A stretch of DNA of 8,097 nt from Cyclobacteriaceae bacterium (GCA_009885605.1 VFKK01000323.1:1-8097), one strand, 5' to 3'. Shown: positions 1 through 6,200, counted from the stretch's first letter. The notes: generated by a model not told the origin, from the sequence alone. Numbers and translations are program-made.

Positions 1-267
1 CAAAAGCATGAAATACAATTCTAGCATTTCCTTCGCTTTTGAATTCAACTTTTTGATTTGATCCCTATGTTTTTCTTTCAGGATTGCAAATTTCGCCTGC
101 TGATCCTCATCTAAAGACAGGGCATTTATAATCTGTCTGTCTCTTGGAGGTTGATCACCGGGGCTTGGTCTTCCCGGAGTTTTTCCTCCAAGGAATAAAA
201 AAAGGATCGTTGCATTCAATACAATCAAGAGTATGACGAGGCCGATCCAGATAGTTTCTTTCTTCAT
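1..267 (-). CDS. Spy/CpxP/CnrX-like membrane-anchored periplasmic protein (partial, C-terminus beyond the window)
   Basis: Only the first 89 codons are in the window; the frame is open to base 1. An ATG at 267 begins a short basic start (MKKE) and a strong hydrophobic segment at about residues 6-28. This suggests an N-terminal anchor with the rest in the periplasm. A Pro/Gly-rich linker follows (about 29-42), then a charged helical stretch with LSLDEDQQAKF and a Lys/Glu-rich helix ending in a Leu-rich patch. That layout (anchor, linker, 'L-x-L-x-x-x-Q' helix) is typical of the Spy/CpxP and Metal_resist/CnrX families, which act as periplasmic chaperones or metal/stress sensors. The gene lies 11 bp after a putative anti-sigma gene in the same operon as an ECF sigma factor, so a sensor role is plausible. 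Family assignment is by pattern and context, as the C-terminal half is not visible. Confidence 0.7.
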   Translation of the reverse strand, partial: MKKETIWIGLVILLIVLNATILFLFLGGKTPGRPSPGDQPPRDRQIINALSLDEDQQAKFAILKEKHRDQIKKLNSKAKEMLELYFMLL

Positions 268-278
268 GATTGATGGGA

Positions 279-560
279 TTAATAGATCTCGAATTGATAA
301 GAGTCAATCTGGTAAGTGCTCTCTGTAACCATAGATTCTGAGCCACTATCGTATACCATTTGAATAATCAGGACAGAATTGAGAAGCAAAGTGAAAGCGC
401 AAAGACTGACCGCAACCTTCATTTTAAAATTCCACACTAATCCGGAATTGACTTCCCCCAGTTTGGTTTCAATTCTGGTAAATAAAAACGGATTAGGTTC
501 AGCCCGTTTTTGGCCCCTGATCCCTTCGATGATTTCATCTTCCCATTCGTGGTTTTCCAT
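279..560 (-). CDS. Putative short single-pass anti-sigma factor
   Basis: A 93-aa protein from an ATG at 558-560. Residues 1-46 are hydrophilic and would be cytoplasmic, with an amphipathic stretch containing 'KRAEPNPFLFTRIETKL' (about 18-34). I recognise this pattern from small Bacteroidota proteins encoded just after ECF sigma genes. Residues 47-70 form one clear transmembrane helix, and a short polar Ser/Thr/Tyr-rich tail (71-93) would be outside the membrane. The N-in/C-out layout and size resemble CnrY-type anti-sigma factors, which hold the sigma factor at the membrane through the N-terminal segment. The gene starts 20 bp after the sigma gene stop and ends 11 bp before the Spy/CnrX-like gene. 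There is no zinc-binding (ZAS) motif. The function is inferred from layout and position, not from a catalytic motif. Confidence 0.65.
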   Translation of the reverse strand: MENHEWEDEIIEGIRGQKRAEPNPFLFTRIETKLGEVNSGLVWNFKMKVAVSLCAFTLLLNSVLIIQMVYDSGSESMVTESTYQIDSYQFEIY

Positions 561-580
561 GTCAATTTATTAGACGTCAG

Positions 581-1153
581 TTAGTTGGTTTTCCTTCTGT
601 TTGGGTTGAAAATTTCCAGTTTCTTTCGAAGATTTCCTTTAGCTCGCTGAATCAGCGATTCCACTGCCTTTTCAGAGACATTCATTATTACAGAAATCTC
701 TTTCTGCGGAAGGTCTTCGATATAAGAAAGGATAAAGGCAGTTTGCTGTGATTCGGGTAATTCCGAGACTGAAATCAGGAGGAGTTCTGATTTCTCTTTG
801 TTTTCAAGGATCCTTTCCGGACTGATGAAATGTGCCAAATCAACCTTTAATTCACCCGTGTCCCTTTTAAAGAGGCTCATCAGGAATCCGGCTCTTTTCT
901 TCCTGTTTCGATGGCGTAATCCATCCAGACATTTATTGACTGTAATCCGGTAAATCCAGGTACTTACGGAGGCCGATTCTTTGAACTTGCCGGAAGATCT
1001 GAAAACCTCTAAAAAAATATCCTGAGTAACTTCCTCAGCTTCCTCGGCATTCTGAAAGTAGCTGAACGAGGTGTTGTAAACCCGGGACTTAAAAGTTTCA
1101 TACAAATCCCTGAAAGCGCCCCTGTCACCAGATGCAATCAGCTTGATTGTCAT
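581..1153 (-). CDS. ECF-type RNA polymerase sigma factor (sigma-70 family)
   Basis: This 190-aa protein redirects RNA polymerase to a stress or envelope regulon. Region 2 spans about residues 8-85: 'GDRGAFRDLYETF', then the acidic 'AEEAEEVTQDIFLEVF' core-binding helix, then 'STWIYRITVNKCLDGLR' (-10 recognition). A variable linker follows (about 86-125). Region 4 is about 128-180, with 'LPESQQTAFILSYIEDLPQKEIS' and the helix-turn-helix 'VSEKAVESLIQRAKGNLRKKL' (-35 recognition). Length and order are standard for ECF sigmas. I chose the ATG at 1153. A TTG at 1171 would add six residues (M/L-D-T-N-H-F), is also compatible with the family, and lies just inside the heptad repeat; neither start has a ribosome binding site. 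It is the first gene of an operon with the anti-sigma and Spy/CnrX-like genes and is probably autoregulated (inference). Confidence 0.93.
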   Translation of the reverse strand: MTIKLIASGDRGAFRDLYETFKSRVYNTSFSYFQNAEEAEEVTQDIFLEVFRSSGKFKESASVSTWIYRITVNKCLDGLRHRNRKKRAGFLMSLFKRDTGELKVDLAHFISPERILENKEKSELLLISVSELPESQQTAFILSYIEDLPQKEISVIMNVSEKAVESLIQRAKGNLRKKLEIFNPNRRKTN

Positions 1154-1172
1154 GAAATGATTGGTATCCAAA

Positions 1173-1312
1173 TGAAGGCTGAAGTTTGAAGGCTGAAGTC
1201 TGAAGGTTAAAAGGTGAAGTCTGAAATTTGAAGTTTAAAACTTATCTCCTATCCCTTTTCTAATATCTAAAATCTTATGTCTTAAATCTTATATCTAAAT
1301 TCTAAATTCTTA
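1173..1312. repeat. Degenerate tandem array of 7-bp repeats (about 20 units)
   Basis: The whole gap between the metallopeptidase and the sigma gene is built of 7-bp steps. From 1173 to 1242 there are ten units of the type TGAAGTC, TGAAGGC, TGAAGTT, TAAAACT. From 1243 to 1312 there are ten units of the type TATCTAA, AATCTTA, ATTCTAA, with three poorer units near 1243-1263. Both halves can be read as variants of RTCTDAA with one register shift in the middle. Seven is not a multiple of three, and the array contains stops, so it is not coding. It covers the likely promoter and 5' leader of the sigma operon. The copies are too diverged for routine slippage. Similar low-complexity spacers occur in other Cytophagia as far as I recall, but I cannot verify that here. 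Confidence 0.85.
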
Positions 1313-1314
1313 AA

Positions 1315-2217
1315 TCAAAGATCCTTCGCATTAAACGTGTCTCCCTGCTTCAAATCCCCTGTTTCAAATCCCAATCTGAACCATTTCATTCGCTGTGCGG
1401 ATGTGCCATGTGTAAAGGAATCCGGTACGACTCTTCCGCCGGATTGCTTCTGCAGTCTGTCATCCCCGATTGCATTTGCAGCATTCAATGCTTCATCCAA
1501 ATCGCCCTGCTCCATCATTGCCGCAGATTTTTGGCTGTGATGAGCCCAAACTCCGGCAAGAAAATCTGCTTGCAACTCCAGTCTTACTGAGTATTGATTG
1601 TAATCTTTTTCGCTCACCTGACCTCTCATACTATGGACTTCATCTGTCACTCCCATAATTTTTTGAATATGGTGCCCAACTTCATGGGCAATTACATATG
1701 CCTGGGCAAAATCTCCGGGTGCATTCAGTCTGCTTTCCATGTCTTCAAAAAAGCTCAGGTCGATGTACAATTTCTCATCTGCCGGACAATAAAACGGACC
1801 AGTTGAGCTGCTGGCATTTCCGCAGGCAGAAGCAACTGAGCCTGTAAAGAGAACTAATGTCGGTTCGCGATAATTGTCCATCAATTGATTCCAGACGTCT
1901 TCGGTATCTGCAAGCACAGTGGAACTAAACTCAGCCAATCGATCTTCCTCAGCTGTTGGTTGATAATCGGTTTGGGTAAGACTTTGGCCTCCGCCTCCCA
2001 TAAAATCTCCTATCAGAGAAAGTGGATTAATACCTGTGACGACAGAAAAGGCAATCACTATTCCTACGATGATTAATCCAGTCTTGGAAAACAGTATTTT
2101 GATCAAAGGACCAATCAGGAAAGGGCTAATCCCTCCTCCGCCTCCTCCAAAACCACCTGCGGATTTTCCCCGCCTGTCATCAATATTTGAGCTTTGTCTT
2201 CTTCCTGTCCACTTCAT
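1315..2217 (-). CDS. ypfJ: YpfJ-family neutral zinc metallopeptidase
   Basis: A 300-aa predicted membrane-anchored metalloprotease of the Zn_peptidase (YpfJ/KPN_00268) family; the natural substrate of the family is not well defined. The start is the ATG at 2217 because it gives MKWTGRRQSSNIDDRRG, the hallmark N-terminus of the family. A TTG 12 codons upstream only adds an unrelated extension. A glycine-rich stretch (about 21-29) precedes a hydrophobic region, with a transmembrane helix at about 45-62. The catalytic domain follows, with a likely disulphide pair C132/C144, the HExxH zinc motif H178-E179-V180-G181-H182, and a downstream ELQAD (214-218) whose glutamate is the expected third zinc ligand. 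The C-terminus 'THGTSAQRMKWFRLGFETG' is also typical. It is co-directional with the sigma operon, with no clear terminator between them, and divergent from the DUF1080 gene. Confidence 0.95.
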   Translation of the reverse strand: MKWTGRRQSSNIDDRRGKSAGGFGGGGGGISPFLIGPLIKILFSKTGLIIVGIVIAFSVVTGINPLSLIGDFMGGGGQSLTQTDYQPTAEEDRLAEFSSTVLADTEDVWNQLMDNYREPTLVLFTGSVASACGNASSSTGPFYCPADEKLYIDLSFFEDMESRLNAPGDFAQAYVIAHEVGHHIQKIMGVTDEVHSMRGQVSEKDYNQYSVRLELQADFLAGVWAHHSQKSAAMMEQGDLDEALNAANAIGDDRLQKQSGGRVVPDSFTHGTSAQRMKWFRLGFETGDLKQGDTFNAKDL

Positions 2218-2290
2218 ATTATAAAAAGCTTGATTTTGTTTAAAATTAACCAAATTGAATCAGCTGTAAGCCGATCAAAACCTATTTAAC

Positions 2291-2302
2291 GTAAATATTT
2301 AC
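2291..2302. promoter_or_regulatory. Perfect 12-bp palindrome in a divergent promoter region
   Basis: GTAAATATTTAC is its own reverse complement. It lies 15 bp before the DUF1080 start codon, in the 100-bp region between two divergent genes, and is flanked by TTTA and TAAA at slightly unequal distances. It could be an operator, but AT-rich palindromes of this length also arise by chance. No partner regulator is visible. Confidence 0.3.
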
Positions 2303-2317
2303 TAAAACCCAATACCT

Positions 2318-3064
2318 ATGAATTTCAAATTATTATCCAAGCTTCTCCCCCTGGTTGCCCTGATTTTCACTTTCTCTTATGCAGAGGCACAGTCCTATCT
2401 GGGAACTAAAGCCCCAAAAGGAGCCAAAGTATACCTAAAGGGTTCAGCAAAGTCTCTTCACAAAAACTGGAAATATTGGGAAGGTCCCAGGTTTTCTTCC
2501 GAAATGCCGATCAAATGGCCTGTCGTGACTGATCCTGTCGACGGAGGCAAAGTAATCAGCAGCAATGATCCGGCCGGAGCTGGAGGAAAATATGGAGCAG
2601 CAGATATCGTAACCAAGGATGAATTTCGCGATTTCACTGCTCACGTTGAGTTCTTTATCAAAAATGAAGGAGGAAACAGCGGTGTCTATCTTCAAAACCG
2701 ATATGAAATTCAAATTCTCGATGGAGATTACGGAGATCACGGTTTAGCGGCAATTATCAATGAACATATTCCGACTTCTGAAGAATATAAGGGCATTGGT
2801 AAATGGAATGCCTATGACATTGAATTCAAAGCAGCAAGATTCACGAATGGGAAACTAACTGAAAAAGCTAGGGTAACCGTCTATTTCAACGGAGTGAAAA
2901 TACATGATAACAAGGAAATATCTCAGGTGTGGGGCGGACCTAACTCAGGAATTGACGGGGGAAATGATGGGGGAAAAGGAATCACTGACACTCCGGGAGG
3001 ATTGAAACTTCAGGCAGAAGGCCATGATGTGCTTTACCGGAATATCTGGATCAAAGCGAATTAA
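2318..3064 (+). CDS. Secreted DUF1080 / 3-keto-disaccharide hydrolase family protein
   Basis: A 248-aa protein with a signal peptide: basic start MNFKLLSK, hydrophobic core at about 8-22, and probable cleavage after 'AEA' near residue 24-25. The mature part is one concanavalin-like jelly-roll domain of the DUF1080 family. Its signatures are 'FRDFTAHVEF' (103-112), 'GGNSGVYLQNRYEIQILD' (118-135), 'IGKWNAYDIEFKAARF' (160-175), 'ARVTVYFNGVKIHDN' (184-198), and the closing 'TPGGLKLQAEGHDVLYRNIWIK' (225-246). Family members are placed in extracellular or periplasmic carbohydrate metabolism, and some cleave 3-keto-disaccharides. No 3-keto-forming oxidoreductase is nearby, so the substrate is unknown. 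It is a single-gene transcription unit ending in a strong terminator. The ATG start has no Shine-Dalgarno sequence. Confidence 0.93.
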   Translation: MNFKLLSKLLPLVALIFTFSYAEAQSYLGTKAPKGAKVYLKGSAKSLHKNWKYWEGPRFSSEMPIKWPVVTDPVDGGKVISSNDPAGAGGKYGAADIVTKDEFRDFTAHVEFFIKNEGGNSGVYLQNRYEIQILDGDYGDHGLAAIINEHIPTSEEYKGIGKWNAYDIEFKAARFTNGKLTEKARVTVYFNGVKIHDNKEISQVWGGPNSGIDGGNDGGKGITDTPGGLKLQAEGHDVLYRNIWIKAN

Positions 3065-3103
3065 AAAATTGATTTTCTGAAAACTCAACTTTGCAAATAG
3101 AGC

Positions 3104-3144
3104 GCAATCCCGGTAAATCAATTTTTATCGGGATTGCTTTTTTT
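3104..3144 (+). terminator. Strong intrinsic terminator of the DUF1080 gene
   Basis: Arms 3104-3117 and 3124-3137 form a 14-bp stem with one G-U pair (outer nine pairs GCAATCCCG/CGGGATTGC perfect), a 6-nt loop, and then seven T's (3138-3144). The T tract overlaps the stop codon of the convergent gene (3143-3145). On the minus strand the same hairpin is followed only by a mildly U-rich stretch, so it probably terminates mainly on the plus strand. Confidence 0.9.
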
Positions 3145-3610
3145 ATTGCAGTACCTCTTTAAGAATTCCAGATCCTCTGCCAATCATATTCCATTGACTG
3201 ATTTCAAGATTTACCTCAGCCAGCATACCAGGCTGCAACCCCAGGTAATCTTCCTGTGTCAGATAAGAAAGCAAAAGGCTGATAGTCGGATTATGGCCAA
3301 CGAAAAGACACGAATTTGCTGAAACGGGAGTTTTTTCAAGCATCATCAAGAGATCATTCAAATCTCCCTCATAAATTTCTCGGGTAAATTTCTCCTCAAT
3401 CACAGTGATGTAGTTTTTGATTAGTGCCGAGGTTTCAATGGTTCTTTGTGCCGAAGAACAATACATGATATCCACAGAAACAGATCGACCTGACAAGACG
3501 CCACCCATCCTTTTGAGGTTACCAATGCCCTTTTGTGTCAATCTTCGTTGAAAATCGGAACCTTCGGAAAATCCCGCCTCTCCATGTCTCAACAAAAACA
3601 ATTGCTTCAT
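3143..3610 (-). CDS. sixA: SixA-type phosphohistidine phosphatase (histidine phosphatase superfamily)
   Basis: A 155-aa cytoplasmic protein. The phosphate pocket is complete: the RHGEA motif (R8-H9-G10-E11, with H9 the nucleophile), 'DFQRRLTQKG' (19-28) typical of SixA, 'SSAQRTIETS' (52-61) with R56, 'YEGDL' (80-84) with the likely acid E81, and 'VGHNPTIS' (104-111) with H106. Short length and lack of a large cap domain favour SixA over cofactor-dependent phosphoglycerate mutase. In E. coli, SixA dephosphorylates histidine on phosphotransfer proteins; the target here is unknown. The ATG at 3608-3610 is the only sensible start. It is divergent from topA and convergent with the DUF1080 gene. 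Confidence 0.93.
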   Translation of the reverse strand: MKQLFLLRHGEAGFSEGSDFQRRLTQKGIGNLKRMGGVLSGRSVSVDIMYCSSAQRTIETSALIKNYITVIEEKFTREIYEGDLNDLLMMLEKTPVSANSCLFVGHNPTISLLLSYLTQEDYLGLQPGMLAEVNLEISQWNMIGRGSGILKEVLQ

Positions 3611-3659
3611 TTCATGTCGTGTTTAGATTGAAAAGTCTATTTTGAAAACCTCAAAAATC

Positions 3660-3698
3660 CCTCCAAAAGCAAGCTTCCATTTTTTTATTATTTGGAGG
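3660..3698 (+). promoter_or_regulatory. Inverted repeat in the sixA-topA divergent region / topA leader
   Basis: CCTCCAAA (3660-3667) pairs perfectly with TTTGGAGG (3691-3698) across a 23-nt AT-rich spacer. The right arm contains most of a Shine-Dalgarno-like GGAGGAG (3694-3700). If this is transcribed as topA leader, the stem would mask that site; as DNA it could be an operator for either divergent gene. It is a candidate only. Confidence 0.35.
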
Positions 3699-3706
3699 AG
3701 AAAACA

Positions 3707-3832
3707 ATGCCCTCTATTTTTAGCAATTCATATCGATCGGCGCTGTCCGAAAATTTAGCTTTTTATGTCAAAAAATCTTGTTATAGTCGAGTCCCCTGCC
3801 AAAGCCAAAACTATCGAAGGCTACCTCGGTAA
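3707..3832 (+). other. Candidate upstream ORF overlapping the topA start
   Basis: An ATG at 3707, six bases after GGAGGAG (3694-3700), opens a 41-codon frame ending in TAA at 3830-3832. It overlaps the first 68 bases of topA in another frame. The peptide begins MPSIFSNSYRSALSENLAF and matches nothing I recognise. The ribosome binding site is far better than topA's own, which has none. It could be a translational control element or chance; the overlap with coding sequence forces part of its composition. Confidence 0.25.
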
Positions 3833-6092
3833 AGACTACAAGGTAGCATCCAGTTATGGTCACGTGCGGGATTTGCCTAAGGGCGATAAAGCAATAGATG
3901 TCAAAAACAGGTTCAAACCCACCTACGAAGTCACTCCGGATAAAAAAGAAGTCATCAAAAATCTGAAAAGCCTGGTGAAGGATGCTGAAACCATCTACCT
4001 GGCAAGTGATGATGACCGCGAGGGAGAAGCCATTTCCTGGCATCTTAAAGAAGTTTTGAATTTGAAAGACTCCAATACCAAACGGATTGTATTCAGAGAA
4101 ATCACCAAAAACGCAATCATCAAAGCAATCGAGAATCCAAGAGGAATCGATTACGACTTGGTCAATGCACAGCAGGCCAGAAGGATTTTGGATCGTTTAG
4201 TGGGTTTTGAACTCTCTCCTATCCTTTGGAAAAAAATCAAAACCGGACTTTCCGCAGGTCGTGTTCAGTCAGTGGCTGTTCGCCTGATTGTAGAGCGTGA
4301 GCGTGAAATAGAGCAACACAATTCAAAGTCTTCCTTTCGAATCACTGCAATTTTCGAAGTGGAAGGAAAAACTTTCCAAGCTGAGCTTCCCAAAAAATTC
4401 GATACCAAAGCGGAGGCTGAGGCATTCTTAAAAAACTGCCTTCAGGCTGAGTTTAGCGTGGCAAATCTTGAGAAAAAGCCAACAAGGAAAACACCGGCGC
4501 CACCGTTTACAACTTCTACTCTTCAACAAGAGGCCAGCAGAAAGCTTTATTTCTCCGTTGCTCAGACCATGTCTGTCGCACAGAAACTGTATGAAGCCGG
4601 TAAGATCTCCTACATGAGAACGGACAGCGTCAACCTCTCTGAGGATGCGATGAACTCCGCAAAAAATGCGATCAACTCCGCCTATGGAGCTAATTACCAT
4701 AAGTCGAGAAAATTCACCACCAAAACTGAAGGAGCTCAGGAAGCGCACGAAGCTATTCGTCCAACCGACTTTTCGGTCCATACTGTAAGTGGTGAAAGAA
4801 ACGAGCAAAGACTTTATGAACTCATCTGGAAAAGAGCAATTGCCTCCCAGATGTCTGATGCAGAACTTGAGAAAACCACGATTACAGTTAAAATCTCAAA
4901 TTCTCCCCAAAATCTTGTTGCAACCGGCGAAGTAATTAAGTTTGACGGTTTCCTGAAGGTGTATCTGGAAGATACAGATGAGGAACCTGAAGAAGATGAA
5001 GCAGGTGATAAGTCACTTTTGCCTCCTTTAAATATTGGGCAGGCGCTCAATCTTCAGGAAATGAAAGGTCGTGAAACTTTCTCAAGACCAGCCCCTAGAT
5101 ATACTGAAGCCTCTTTGGTGAAGAAACTGGAAGAACTCGGAATTGGCAGGCCTTCTACCTATGCGCCTACAATTTCTACTATTCAGAAGAGGGAATATGT
5201 GATCAAGGAATCCAGAGATGGTACTTCCAGAAACTATGTGGAAATGACAATTGCAAAAGGCAATTTCAAAGAATCTACAAAAACAGAAATCACAGGAGCA
5301 GAAAAGCAGAAGCTTTTCCCAACCAATATAGCCATGGTAGTGAATGACTTCCTGGTGGAGCATTTCCCAAATGTGATCGACTTCAGCTTTACCGCTCGTG
5401 TTGAGAAAGAATTCGATGACATAGCTGCCGGAGGCCAAAACTGGGAAGATATGATCGGTTCGTTCTACGGCAAATTCCACCAAAGCGTAGAAGAAACTGA
5501 ACAGGTATCCAGACAAGATATTAATTCAAGCAGATTGATTGGAGTCCATCCTGTCAATGGAAAAAATATGACTGCACGCCTCGGAAGATTCGGTCCCCTC
5601 GTTCAGATCGGTGAGGCTGATGACGAGGAGAAGCAGTTTGCAAGTATGAAAAAAGGCCAGTTCATCGAAAACATTACGATGGAAGAAGCCTTGGAACTAT
5701 TCAAACTCCCTCGGGACATTGGCATGTTTGAGGATAAGAAAATGGTTGCAGCCGTTGGGCGTTTTGGTCCTTATGTGCGACATGACGCTGCTTTTTATTC
5801 CCTTGGAAAAGAGCAGGACCCTTTGAGCATTACAGAAATTGAGGCGATTGAACTGATCGAAAACAAGCGGGATGCTGATGCCAAAAAGCATATCAAATCC
5901 TTTGGAGAAAATCCTGAAATTCAGATTCTGAATGGAAGATGGGGTCCTTACATTAAACTAGGAAAAGACAATTTCAAAATTCCGAAAGGAAAAGAAGCTG
6001 AATCTTTGACTTATGCTGAGACCCTTGAAATCATTGAAGCTCAACCAGATGCTTCTAAGAAAAAAGGGAAATTTGCAAAGAAGAAAAGTTAA
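3765..6092 (+). CDS. topA: DNA topoisomerase I (type IA)
   Basis: A 775-aa enzyme that relaxes negative supercoils by passing one strand through a transient break. The TOPRIM domain (about 3-115) carries the Mg-binding residues E9 and D82/D84 in 'SDDDREGE'. 'RRILDRLVGFELSPILW' (139-155) and 'GLSAGRVQSVAVRLI' (161-175) begin the cleavage domain. The active-site tyrosine is Y283 in 'ISYMRTDSVNLS', with R285 beside it. 'HEAIRPT' (328-334) and 'YTEASLVKKLEELGIGRPSTYA' (446-467) are further family signatures. An acidic insert lies at 403-415. No cysteine zinc ribbons are present (C225 is the only cysteine); instead there are three Toprim_Crpt-like repeats around GRFGP (607), GRFGP (665) and GRWGP (724), and a Lys-rich tail, as in other Bacteroidota. 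In-frame TAG at 3756-3758 fixes the ATG at 3765. Confidence 0.98.
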   Translation: MSKNLVIVESPAKAKTIEGYLGKDYKVASSYGHVRDLPKGDKAIDVKNRFKPTYEVTPDKKEVIKNLKSLVKDAETIYLASDDDREGEAISWHLKEVLNLKDSNTKRIVFREITKNAIIKAIENPRGIDYDLVNAQQARRILDRLVGFELSPILWKKIKTGLSAGRVQSVAVRLIVEREREIEQHNSKSSFRITAIFEVEGKTFQAELPKKFDTKAEAEAFLKNCLQAEFSVANLEKKPTRKTPAPPFTTSTLQQEASRKLYFSVAQTMSVAQKLYEAGKISYMRTDSVNLSEDAMNSAKNAINSAYGANYHKSRKFTTKTEGAQEAHEAIRPTDFSVHTVSGERNEQRLYELIWKRAIASQMSDAELEKTTITVKISNSPQNLVATGEVIKFDGFLKVYLEDTDEEPEEDEAGDKSLLPPLNIGQALNLQEMKGRETFSRPAPRYTEASLVKKLEELGIGRPSTYAPTISTIQKREYVIKESRDGTSRNYVEMTIAKGNFKESTKTEITGAEKQKLFPTNIAMVVNDFLVEHFPNVIDFSFTARVEKEFDDIAAGGQNWEDMIGSFYGKFHQSVEETEQVSRQDINSSRLIGVHPVNGKNMTARLGRFGPLVQIGEADDEEKQFASMKKGQFIENITMEEALELFKLPRDIGMFEDKKMVAAVGRFGPYVRHDAAFYSLGKEQDPLSITEIEAIELIENKRDADAKKHIKSFGENPEIQILNGRWGPYIKLGKDNFKIPKGKEAESLTYAETLEIIEAQPDASKKKGKFAKKKS

Positions 6093-6122
6093 GATTTAGG
6101 AATTCCAAAAGTTTATAAATTC

Positions 6123-6162
6123 AAAAGGCTAAAAGATCCGAATCGGAAATTTTAGCCTTTTT
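6123..6162 (+). terminator. Intrinsic terminator of topA
   Basis: AAAAGGCTAAAA (6123-6134) pairs perfectly with TTTTAGCCTTTT (6150-6161). An inner TCCG/CGGA stem (6137-6140 with 6144-6147) closes a 3-nt loop, separated by small GA/AA mismatches. The run of T continues to 6162. The A-rich left flank means it could also act on the minus strand. It lies 31 bp after the topA stop. Confidence 0.85.
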
Positions 6163-6171
6163 CTATTACCT

Positions 6172-6179
6172 TAATTTTG
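6172..6179 (+). promoter_or_regulatory. Predicted -7 box of the cobB promoter
   Basis: TAATTTTG matches the Bacteroidota -7 consensus TAnnTTTG exactly. It sits ten bases after the topA terminator and 65 bases before the cobB start codon. The upstream -33 TTG-type element is not clear; that region falls in the terminator arm. Expected transcription start is near 6185-6188. Confidence 0.45.
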
Positions 6180-6185
6180 ATAATT

Positions 6186-6200
6186 AGTGAGTAACTCACT
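6186..6200 (+). promoter_or_regulatory. Perfect 15-bp operator-like palindrome before cobB
   Basis: AGTGAGT-A-ACTCACT: seven-base arms around a single central base, with no mismatch. It lies six bases after the predicted -7 box, over the expected transcription start, the classical position for a repressor site. Its length and symmetry fit TetR-like or similar dimeric regulators; no such regulator gene is in the window. Confidence 0.5.

Noticed and set aside
1154..1171. TTG start for the ECF sigma factor
   Set aside because: Possible but less likely than the ATG at 1153. It has no ribosome binding site and abuts the heptad array; kept as an alternative in the annotation.
1337..2224. Several plus-strand frames of 60-70 aa across the metallopeptidase gene
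   Set aside because: They mirror the real minus-strand gene, including a proline run that is the reverse of its glycine stretch; there are no domains or start signals.
2218..2253. TTG start extending the metallopeptidase by 12 residues
   Set aside because: The family N-terminus (MKWTGRR...DRR) begins exactly at the ATG at 2217, and the extension is unrelated to it.
2956..2984. G-rich stretch with two GGGGG runs as a possible G-quadruplex
   Set aside because: Only two long G runs with shorter neighbours, and it is simply the codons of a Gly-Asn-Asp-Gly-Gly loop in the DUF1080 protein.
3640..3700. Near matches to the -7 box (such as TATTTTG and TATTATTTG) before topA
   Set aside because: Each is off the TAnnTTTG spacing by one base and lacks a clear -33 element, so no promoter is called.
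4428..5516. Long minus-strand open frames (126 and 144 aa) inside topA
   Set aside because: They lie opposite a strongly conserved coding sequence, give cysteine/phenylalanine-rich proteins without any known motif, and are explained as antisense shadows of topA codon use.
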